Origin: an uncultured Porphyromonadaceae bacterium | GTDB taxonomy: Bacteria > Bacteroidota > Bacteroidia > Bacteroidales > Muribaculaceae | Direction: 5' to 3' | DNA: 64,000 nucleotides | Assembly: GCA_947178215.1 (NCBI GenBank) | Contig: CAMWXJ010000012.1 | Location: forward strand, 26,134 to 90,133 | Part shown: piece by piece, positions 56,329-64,000 of the stretch | Layout of the letters: every line of letters starts with the position of its first letter | How positions within the stretch are numbered: the stretch's first letter is position 1 | Program-made: the position numbers and the translations under genes | The notes under the pieces: generated by a model | Database searches by the model: none | What the model was told of the DNA's origin: nothing | What the model saw: only the letters and a program-made list of their open reading frames with translations

Positions 56329-58503
56329 GTGAAATTCACACGGCAATACGACGCTATGGACTGTGGGCCGGCATGCGTACGCATGGTGGCCTCGGCCCAC
56401 GGCAAGCTCTTCCCCCTCCCTTGGTTACGCAGCCTCGCCTGCCTGACAAAGGAGGGGGTCAGCGTTGCCGGCATACGCCACGCACTCTCTGAGGTGAAGA
56501 TGGAGAGCGCCGCCTTCCGCATGACTCCCTACGAACTGGCCAACAAATGTCCGCTACCGGCAATCCTGCACTGGAACCAAAACCACTTTGTGGTACTCGA
56601 AGGGGTGCGTCAGCGCCGGGGGCGCCGTGTATGGCGCATAGCCGATCCGGCTTTCGGCCAATATGAGGCCACCGACGACGACCTGACCGCGCACTGGCTT
56701 GCCGGCGACAAGGGGGTGGTGGTGGCCGCAGAGCCGGGCGAAGGCTTCGGAGAGCAGCGTCCGCCCCGTGAGGCCCACAGCTTCATGGACTTTGCCAGGG
56801 AACATGTGTGGCCCTACCGCGCCGAGATGGTCAAGTCGGCGTTGGTGATGTTTGCCGGGCTGCTGCTGTCGCTCGTCTTGCCTTATCTAACCCAGGCGAT
56901 GGTCGACAAAGGGATAGGAGCCGGAGACACCAACCTGATATTCGCCATACTGCTCGCTCAGCTCGCCATCGTGGCCGGATCGTTTATCATACAGCTCATC
57001 GGCAACAGGGTGACTCTCTATATGAGCACACACATATCCATAAGCATTATCACGTCGTATCTGACCAAGCTGTTGCGGCTACCGATAACATTTTTCGACA
57101 CCAAGAGTGCAGGCGACTACCGCCAGCGCATAGCCGACCACACGCGACTGCAAGATTTTCTCACCATAGGATCGCTACAGACACTGTTTTCACTAATATC
57201 GGTGCCGTTTTATCTCGCTATAATAGGCACTTACAATCTTGTGGTACTGGCGGCCTACATTGTGTTTACGGCGCTGTCGGTGTGGTGGTCGGCGACATTT
57301 TTCAAGCGGCGACGGGTGCTCGACTTCGAGCAGTTTCAGCTCAACGCCCTGGCTCAGAATCGTATGTATGAGATGACAAGCGGCATTGTCGATATCAAGG
57401 TCAACGGCTTTGAGCAATACAAGATCGACCAGTGGCGTAAGGTGCAGCAGCAACAATATGGCATGTCGCTACGCGTGATGAAGCTCGACCAGAAGCAAAA
57501 CGCCGGGTTCATGGCCATCGGCCAGGCCCGCAACCTGTTTATCATGTGCTGGATTGCACTCCTTGTGGTCGACGGACGCATGACGCTCGGCATGATGATG
57601 AGCGTGAGCGTGATCATAGGCATGGTCACGGGCCCGCTCGGGCAGCTCGTCGACTTCCTGCGCCGTGTGCAGGATGCTCGCATAAGCCTCGAGCGTAGCG
57701 ATGAAGTGCGTATGGCCGACGATGAGGACAGCCCCGGCATGGCCGCGGTCGACCCGTCGCGGCCGATGGATATCGAGCTGCGCGGAGTGACGTTTGCCTA
57801 CGGCGGACGCCTCGGTAAGCCCGCGGTGAGCGACATCACCTTCACCATCCCGGCAGGCTCATTCGTGGCCATAGTGGGCGAAAGCGGCAGCGGCAAGACT
57901 ACGCTCATGAAGCTACTGCTGAAATTTTACGAACCGCAGGAGGGAAATATCATGCTCGGCGGACGCCCCATCGGCGACTACAGCGCGGCCTCGCTCCGCA
58001 GCGCATGCGGTATCGTGTCGCAGGACAACTTCGTGTTTTCCGACACGATAGAGCGCAACATAGTGCTCGGGGGCGAATATGACGCCGAGCGGCTGGCCGA
58101 AGCCGTCGACACAGCATGCCTGGCCGATGTGGCCAAGGCGCGGCCATTGGGACTGCACACCAAGATAGGAGCCGAGGGGGAGGGACTGAGCGGCGGAGAG
58201 CGACAGCGCGTCATGATGGCCCGAGTGGCCTACAAGCGACCACCTTACATCATGCTCGACGAAGCGACATCCAATCTTGACGCGCAGACAGAGCAGCGTA
58301 TCACCGACAATATCGCCCGCCGCTTTGCCGGAGCCACACGCATAGTCATCGCCCACCGTCTGAGCACCGTACGCGACGCCGACCTCATAATCGTGATGCG
58401 CGGCGGACGGGTGGTCGAGACCGGCACACATCAGTCGCTCGTCGATGCCCGGGGGTACTACTACGAACTCATACACAACCAGCTCGACCTGCCCGCGGTA
58501 TAA
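56329..58503 (+). CDS. Peptidase C39-containing ABC transporter (PCAT, bacteriocin/RiPP exporter)
   Basis: GTG start; C39 motif KFTRQYDAMDCGPACVRMVA, His region [84 protein letters not shown]. Confidence 0.95.
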   Translation: MKFTRQYDAMDCGPACVRMVASAHGKLFPLPWLRSLACLTKEGVSVAGIRHALSEVKMESAAFRMTPYELANKCPLPAILHWNQNHFVVLEGVRQRRGRRVWRIADPAFGQYEATDDDLTAHWLAGDKGVVVAAEPGEGFGEQRPPREAHSFMDFAREHVWPYRAEMVKSALVMFAGLLLSLVLPYLTQAMVDKGIGAGDTNLIFAILLAQLAIVAGSFIIQLIGNRVTLYMSTHISISIITSYLTKLLRLPITFFDTKSAGDYRQRIADHTRLQDFLTIGSLQTLFSLISVPFYLAIIGTYNLVVLAAYIVFTALSVWWSATFFKRRRVLDFEQFQLNALAQNRMYEMTSGIVDIKVNGFEQYKIDQWRKVQQQQYGMSLRVMKLDQKQNAGFMAIGQARNLFIMCWIALLVVDGRMTLGMMMSVSVIIGMVTGPLGQLVDFLRRVQDARISLERSDEVRMADDEDSPGMAAVDPSRPMDIELRGVTFAYGGRLGKPAVSDITFTIPAGSFVAIVGESGSGKTTLMKLLLKFYEPQEGNIMLGGRPIGDYSAASLRSACGIVSQDNFVFSDTIERNIVLGGEYDAERLAEAVDTACLADVAKARPLGLHTKIGAEGEGLSGGERQRVMMARVAYKRPPYIMLDEATSNLDAQTEQRITDNIARRFAGATRIVIAHRLSTVRDADLIIVMRGGRVVETGTHQSLVDARGYYYELIHNQLDLPAV

Positions 58504-58731
58504 GCCCGGCCCGACAGGTCACTGGGGCTGTGAGCAGAGCACTCGGAGCGCTCAGAGTACTCTGAGGCGCCTGCCAAAGAAGACCGCGGAGCGGTCGCCC
58601 GATGCCACGCGCCAAGGTTATCTGTCCGGGAGGTGCGCCGGCGGGGGATGTCACTTTTCGGGGCGAGGAGGGGTCAACTGTCGGCCATTTGTTTTAACTT
58701 TGCAAATGAAAATGTTATCAATCCGTATAAG

Positions 58732-59520
58732 ATGACCCAGCAATCGCAGCAACAGCCTCCGGCCCCGGCGTCGAAATCAGAGAAGTGGACCGAGATAGAG
58801 CATCTTCCCGAGTGGGACGAGGATTTCTATGACGTCTACACCGCCAAGAAGTACGGAAAGTGGGTTATGCTCAAAACGCTCAAAGAGCCGTTTAAGGACG
58901 ACCCCCGTTTCCGTGCCATGATAGAGAAGGAGTTTGACGTGCGATATCACCTCGCGTCGCCCAACATCATCATGATTAACGACTTGGAGGAGGTGCCCGG
59001 GGTGGGTCTCAGCATCATCACCGACGACGTGTACGGCCTGTCGCTTCGTAAGATTATCGATTCAGGCAAGGTCAAGCCCGCACATCTCGACAAGGTGATG
59101 CACCAGCTTGTCGACGCGATAGAGTATATCCAGACCAATCACCTGGTGCACAAGCCTATCCGCCCCGAGACAATCATCTTTACCGAAAACATCGAAAATC
59201 TTAAACTTATCGACGTGGGTTTCGACCAGCTCGACCAGCTCACCCCGGCCGAGGCTACCGACGACATCTATGCCTTCGGTGTGGTGCTCAGGGAGGTGCT
59301 GGCCCAGGTGCCCGGTGTGCCCGGCTGGCTCAACCGAGTGGCCGACAAATGCACCGACCCCGACCCGAGCAAGCGTTACCGCGACGTGGTGCAGCTGCGT
59401 CTGGCACTCCTCCACCGCACCGACCGCAAGCTCTATATCGCCGTGATAGCGTTTCTCGTTGTCATGATTGGCGTGCTGCTGTGGTTCACCTCGATTCCGG
59501 CTCCTCATCCCGGGGCCTGA
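58732..59520 (+). CDS. Protein-kinase-like (probable pseudokinase) with C-terminal TM anchor
   Basis: VMLKTLKEPF, VDAIEYIQTNHLVHKPIRPETIIFTENIENLKLIDVGFDQLD, DDIYAFGVVLREVLAQVP, KYRDVVQLRLALL-type C-lobe, TM IAVIAFLVVMIGVLLWF. Confidence 0.75.
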   Translation: MTQQSQQQPPAPASKSEKWTEIEHLPEWDEDFYDVYTAKKYGKWVMLKTLKEPFKDDPRFRAMIEKEFDVRYHLASPNIIMINDLEEVPGVGLSIITDDVYGLSLRKIIDSGKVKPAHLDKVMHQLVDAIEYIQTNHLVHKPIRPETIIFTENIENLKLIDVGFDQLDQLTPAEATDDIYAFGVVLREVLAQVPGVPGWLNRVADKCTDPDPSKRYRDVVQLRLALLHRTDRKLYIAVIAFLVVMIGVLLWFTSIPAPHPGA

Positions 59521-59555
59521 CGCTCCTCAATTCATTTAACCGCATTATCATCCCT

Positions 59556-60689
59556 ATGTCCGTAGAAATACGCCAGGTAAATATCCGCAGCCGCCGCGAG
59601 CTCAAGAAGTTTGTGGAGTTCGGCAATTCACTGTACAAGGGCAACGACTGCTACGTGCCGCCGCTGCTCATGGACGAAGTAGAGACATTCAATCCCGACA
59701 AAAATCCAGCTTTCGAGTTCTGCGACGCTCAACTCTTCATGGCTTACCGCGACGGCAAGCCCGTGGGGCGCATAGCCGCAATAATCAACAACAAGGTCAA
59801 TGAGACGAAGGGGAGCCGCGAGGCGCGCTTCGGCTGGATTGAGTTTGTTGACGACAACGAGGTTGTCGACGCGCTTATGGACGCCGCCGAATCGTGGGCG
59901 CGCGAGCGCGGCATGACCGACATGATTGGCCCCATGGGCTTCACCGACATGGACCACGAGGGTATGCTCACGTTTGGCTTCGACGAGCTGGGCACCATAG
60001 CCACCATCTACAATCATCCCTATTATCCGGAGCAGATTGAGCGTCGCGGCTACAACAAGGACGCCGACTGGGTGGAATACCGCATGACGGTGCCCGACCG
60101 CGTGCCCGAAAAGTATGTACGCATCGCAGAGATTGTGCAGCGCAAGTACAAGCTTGAAGTGGTGAAGTTTGACAAGATTGCCGACCTCGCCCGCGAATAC
60201 GGCCGCCCCCTCTTCCACCTCATCAACCGCGCCTACAAGGACCTCTACGGCTACTCGCCACTCTCCGACCGCCAGATTGACTTCTATATCAAGCACTATA
60301 TCAGCGTGCTGCGCCTCGATTGCATCTGCGTCATTGTCGACGAGAACCGCAAGCTCGTGGGCCTCGGTATCTCGATGCCATCTCTGAGCCGTGCGCTGCA
60401 AAAGAGCGGCGGCAAGCTGTTTCCCTTCGGGTGGTTCCACCTGCTCAAAGCACTTAAAGGTCACAACGACATCGTTGACCTCATGCTCGTGGCAATCGAG
60501 CCGGAATATCAGAACAAGGGCGTCAACGCCATGCTCTTCAACTATCTGCTGCCCAACTATATCGCCAACGGCTACAAGTGGGCGGAGAGCAATCTCGAAC
60601 TTGAAGACAATGCCGCTGTGCAGCTTCAATGGCAATACTTCGACCGTCGTCTGCACCGTCGCCGTCGAGCATACCGCCGCAAGATATGA
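59556..60689 (+). CDS. GNAT-like N-acetyltransferase domain protein
   Basis: FVEFGNSLYKGNDCYVPPLLMDEVETFNPDKNPAFEFCDAQLFMAYRDGKPVGRIAAIIN, MIGPMGFTDMDHEGMLTFGFDE, VDLMLVAIEPEYQNKGVNAMLF. Confidence 0.8.
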   Translation: MSVEIRQVNIRSRRELKKFVEFGNSLYKGNDCYVPPLLMDEVETFNPDKNPAFEFCDAQLFMAYRDGKPVGRIAAIINNKVNETKGSREARFGWIEFVDDNEVVDALMDAAESWARERGMTDMIGPMGFTDMDHEGMLTFGFDELGTIATIYNHPYYPEQIERRGYNKDADWVEYRMTVPDRVPEKYVRIAEIVQRKYKLEVVKFDKIADLAREYGRPLFHLINRAYKDLYGYSPLSDRQIDFYIKHYISVLRLDCICVIVDENRKLVGLGISMPSLSRALQKSGGKLFPFGWFHLLKALKGHNDIVDLMLVAIEPEYQNKGVNAMLFNYLLPNYIANGYKWAESNLELEDNAAVQLQWQYFDRRLHRRRRAYRRKI

Positions 60690-62278
60690 CACACAACGGA
60701 TTCTTTACCGTCGCACGCCGGATGCTTCTGGCCGTAGCCGCTCTGCTGATGCTGCCCGGCGCGGTATCGGCGCAGCTCCCCGTGATTCCTACCCCCGCAA
60801 AGGCCTCGGCCGGCCGGGGCGCTCTCGCCTTAGGCACCGCCACAGCCGTGAATGTGTGCGGAGGTGCGTATGCCGATGAGCTCGCCGACTCCGTGAGGGC
60901 TTTCATCGCGCCGTATGGAGCAGGTGAGGGGAGTGTCACGCTCATGCTCGCCGACTCGTTGCGCCTGCCCGACGAAGCCTACACTCTCGAAGTGTCGCCC
61001 GATGGCGCCACTCTTGCCGCCTCGTCACCGGCAGGGCTGTATTACGCGTTTGAGGCGTTCAGGCAGCTTGCGCGTGCCGGCAACGGCAAGGTGCAGTCGT
61101 GTCGGGTGAGCGATGCCCCGCGTTTCGCATGGCGCGGCTTCATGCTCGATGAGAGCCGCCACTTCTTCGGCAAGGAGAAGGTGAAGCAGTATCTCGACAT
61201 CATGGCGTCGCTGCGCCTCAATGTGCTCCACTGGCATCTTGTCGACGAGCCGGGCTGGCGCATAGAGATAAAGCGTTATCCGCGTCTCACCGAGGTGGGA
61301 GGACGCGGCAACTGGCACGACCCCGAAGCGCCCGCGCAGTTCTACACTCAGGACGACATACGCGAGATTGTGGCCTACGCCGCCGACCGCCACATCATGG
61401 TGGTGCCGGAGTTTGACATGCCCGGTCACGCATCGGCTGCCACGCGCGCCTATCCCGAGCTGTCGGGCGGAGGCGAGGGGCAGTGGGCCGGCTTTACGTT
61501 CAATCCCGTGCGCGACTCCACATTTACTTTCATCGCCGACGTAATCGACGAGCTGGTAGAGCTTTTCCCCGCTCCGTATATCCATATCGGTGGCGACGAG
61601 GTGCATTACGGCAACTCATCGTGGTACACCTCGCCCGAGATTCAGCAATATATCGCCGACAATAAGCTCGACGGCCCGGTAGGGCTGGAGCGCGAGTTCA
61701 TACGCCGCGTTGCCGACATTGTAGCGGCCCGCGGCAAGACCGTAATAGGCTGGGACGAGATTATCGATGCCGGCATCTCCCCCTCCAAGGCGGTCATCAT
61801 GTGGTGGCGCCACGACAAGGCCCACCGTCTGCTCATGGCCCTCGAAAGCGGTTATCGGGTGATAATGACCCCGCGTCGACCGCTCTATGCCGACTTTGTG
61901 CAGGACCCCGGCCACAGTGTGGGCCGCTTCTGGAACGGTTACAACCGCATCGAGGATGTCGCGTCCTTTCCCGAGCCGGTGATGTATCTCGCCAAGGGCT
62001 ACGAAGAGCAGCTGCTCGGCTTGCAAATGTCGTTGTGGACTGAGCGTGTGGCCGATACCGGCCGTCTCGACTTCATGACGTTCCCGCGTCTCGCGGGTGT
62101 CGCAGAAGCGGCCTGGACCCCCGCGGCATCCAAGGAACCCACGCTTTTCATGCGCAAGTTGCCCCGATTCCTGCGCTGGCTCGACACCAAAAACATCCGT
62201 TACTTCAACCCCTTCGACCCCAAATCCACTCCCGAGCCTTCGGCTCCCGACAAGGCCGATGTGCTTAAAAACGGCTGA
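60686..62278 (+). CDS. GH20 beta-N-acetylhexosaminidase
   Basis: FAWRGFMLDESRHFFGKEKVKQYLDIMASLRLNVLHWHLVDEPGWRIEIKRYPRLTEVG, PEFDMPGHASAATRAYPEL, YIHIGGDEVHYG, VIGWDEIIDAGISPSKAVIMWWR. Confidence 0.96.
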   Translation: MTHNGFFTVARRMLLAVAALLMLPGAVSAQLPVIPTPAKASAGRGALALGTATAVNVCGGAYADELADSVRAFIAPYGAGEGSVTLMLADSLRLPDEAYTLEVSPDGATLAASSPAGLYYAFEAFRQLARAGNGKVQSCRVSDAPRFAWRGFMLDESRHFFGKEKVKQYLDIMASLRLNVLHWHLVDEPGWRIEIKRYPRLTEVGGRGNWHDPEAPAQFYTQDDIREIVAYAADRHIMVVPEFDMPGHASAATRAYPELSGGGEGQWAGFTFNPVRDSTFTFIADVIDELVELFPAPYIHIGGDEVHYGNSSWYTSPEIQQYIADNKLDGPVGLEREFIRRVADIVAARGKTVIGWDEIIDAGISPSKAVIMWWRHDKAHRLLMALESGYRVIMTPRRPLYADFVQDPGHSVGRFWNGYNRIEDVASFPEPVMYLAKGYEEQLLGLQMSLWTERVADTGRLDFMTFPRLAGVAEAAWTPAASKEPTLFMRKLPRFLRWLDTKNIRYFNPFDPKSTPEPSAPDKADVLKNG

Positions 62279-62408
62279 TGCCTATCAACGAGCGCTATTT
62301 GCATATTTGTTAAAAATAATGGCCGTTTAGTTAATTCATACGGAAATACTTTCGTGGCGTGTGTTATCACGATAGAGACGCAAACTCTTTTATCGGATAG
62401 CGCACGCC

Positions 62409-63905
62409 ATGTTTCATCTCCTCATTCATCGTTCATTGCTGATAGTGGTGGCTCTGCTCGCAGCGGTCGCCGCCCGGGCCCAGATGCCTATCCACATGAG
62501 CGTCAGGACGCCTGTGGCCCCCGACTCTGTCGATGTGGCCCGGCTCTCGGAGAAGCATTTCTGGCGTGCCGCCGGCACGGTGTTCGGCTCCAATATGTCG
62601 TTGTGGGCGTTTGACCGCTATGTGCAGCACGGCGACTTTGCCTATATCAACCTCCACACCATAAAGGAGAATTTCCGCCACGGCTTCAAGTGGGACAACG
62701 ACAAGCTCGGCACAAATATGTTTCTCCACCCCTACAACGGATCGCTGTTCTACAATGCGGGGCGTGCCAACGGCTACTCTTACTGGGGGAGCGGCCTCTT
62801 CGCTATCGGCGGCAGCGCAATGTGGGAGCTGTTTATGGAGAATGAGTATCCGTCGACCAACGACATTATAGCCACTCCTATCGGCGGAATGGCGATAGGC
62901 GAGGTGTGTTTCCGCGCAAGTGATATCATTCTTGACGACCGCGCCACCGGGTGGGGACGCTTCGGCCGTGAACTCGGCGCGTTTATCGTGTCGCCCATGC
63001 GCGGGCTCACGCGTATATTCAACGGCGATGCTTGGCGACACCGCGCCACCTCAGGGCGCCGCTTCGGTACGCCCGACGTCGGCATAGAGTTCTCAGCGGG
63101 CGCGAGGGTGCTCACTTTCGGCAACCGCGGCGCCAACGACACACGTACCGGAGGCGCGATAGAGATGAATCTTGAATACGGCGACCGCTTCGACCTGAAA
63201 GAGTCCCGCCCCTACGACTATTTCACCATACGCGCCGGCCTTAATATAATAAACAGTCAGCCGGTGCTCGCACGCCTTAATATAAAAGGGCGTCTTATGG
63301 GGACAGAGCTTCACGAGACCCGAAACACGCATCTGTCGCTCGGGCTCTATCAGCACTACGATTACTACGATTCCGACACCACAAACTCAATCGTCGCCAA
63401 ATGCCCTTATAAGCTCGGTGTGCCCGCATCGCTCGGCGGGGGGCTGCTCTACCGTCATGTGATGAACCGATTTTGCACGGTCGACGCCTATCTCCACGCC
63501 AACGCGGTGTTTCTTGGCTCCATTTTGTCGGACCACTATATGCTCGACGAGCGAAATTATAACCTTGCATCGGGATACTCTGTCAAGGGAGGAGCGCATT
63601 TTGTGTTCGGACGCGACCGCCTGTCGGTGTCGCTTTCTCACGAGCTTTATCATCTTTTTACATGGAAAGGCTACAAATGGGGCACAAATTTTTCGGATGT
63701 CGACTATCGGATGCTGAATGTTCAGGGCGATAAAAGTCGCGCATTGTTCGGCGTGACCGAGCTTCAGATAAATCTGCTCATCACCAAGCGTCTTTATTTC
63801 TCTATCGGCGTCGATCATTATTTCCGAAACACCGTGTATCGTGACTATCCCGACGTAAGGTCTTGGACCATAGCCGAAAGGATGATGCTCACGTGGAAGT
63901 TCTGA
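62409..63905 (+). CDS. DUF3943 domain-containing outer-membrane protein
   Basis: Signal peptide; FRHGFKWDNDKLGTNMFLHPYNGSLFYNAGRANGYSYWGSGLFAIGGSAMWELFMENEYPSTNDIIATPIGGMAIGEV; C-terminal barrel. Confidence 0.85.
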   Translation: MFHLLIHRSLLIVVALLAAVAARAQMPIHMSVRTPVAPDSVDVARLSEKHFWRAAGTVFGSNMSLWAFDRYVQHGDFAYINLHTIKENFRHGFKWDNDKLGTNMFLHPYNGSLFYNAGRANGYSYWGSGLFAIGGSAMWELFMENEYPSTNDIIATPIGGMAIGEVCFRASDIILDDRATGWGRFGRELGAFIVSPMRGLTRIFNGDAWRHRATSGRRFGTPDVGIEFSAGARVLTFGNRGANDTRTGGAIEMNLEYGDRFDLKESRPYDYFTIRAGLNIINSQPVLARLNIKGRLMGTELHETRNTHLSLGLYQHYDYYDSDTTNSIVAKCPYKLGVPASLGGGLLYRHVMNRFCTVDAYLHANAVFLGSILSDHYMLDERNYNLASGYSVKGGAHFVFGRDRLSVSLSHELYHLFTWKGYKWGTNFSDVDYRMLNVQGDKSRALFGVTELQINLLITKRLYFSIGVDHYFRNTVYRDYPDVRSWTIAERMMLTWKF

Positions 63906-64000
63906 TGATTTGCGACTGTTAACGAATATTAATTTTTGAATTTTCTTGCGTCAGGATTTGGTGGGAAACGAAAAAGTCTCTACCTTTGCACTCGCTTTTC

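Noticed and set aside
49283-58503. Classical lanthipeptide cluster
   Set aside because: No LanB, LanM, LanKC or LanL-type dehydratase seen; only a LanC-like tail is present and the core is Cys-rich with few Ser/Thr near the Cys repeats
59628-60692. 354-aa minus-strand ORF opposite the GNAT-like gene
   Set aside because: Antisense shadow, no motif support
1-64000. CRISPR array, prophage or integrative element backbone
   Set aside because: No spaced direct-repeat array, cas, integrase, relaxase or phage structural genes were recognised

Overview
The window reads as a chromosome fragment of a gut Bacteroidales, probably Muribaculaceae. Lineage is inferred from gene content, TAnnTTTG promoters and Bacteroidetes-type synteny such as DUF4271-hemD-rnpA-yidD-tatD; no database search was run. 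Main blocks: partial recQ; porZ (type IX secretion); rdgB; nucleoside kinase; an LPS kinase and glycosyltransferase group; a non-coding region at 8.95-9.72 kb with many TTATCAACA-like motifs (oriC candidate); an IS4-type transposase remnant; a C10 peptidase; GH92 and GH125 alpha-mannosidases; a membrane-tethered TPR/HTH regulator with an outer-membrane barrel; a PL-GH88 fusion; two tRNAs; a sigma/anti-sigma pair; housekeeping genes (proC, luxS, tatD, yidD, rnpA, hemD, pldA, cysS, queF, queC, dtd); a GH110-like beta-helix protein; and a GH3 (auxin-responsive-like) protein. The most interesting part is a putative RiPP locus at 47.0-58.5 kb: TPR/HTH regulator, small secreted protein, double GT2 fused to a LanC-like C-terminus, radical SAM/SPASM enzyme, a 90-aa Cys-rich precursor with a GG leader and NCGxNCxC repeats, an outer-membrane barrel, and a C39-peptidase ABC transporter. 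The centre of this locus (about 50.39-53.85 kb) is sharply AT-rich, with both composition boundaries inside ORFs, which suggests a swapped-in specificity cassette. It is followed by a pseudokinase-like protein, a GNAT-like protein, GH20 and DUF3943.
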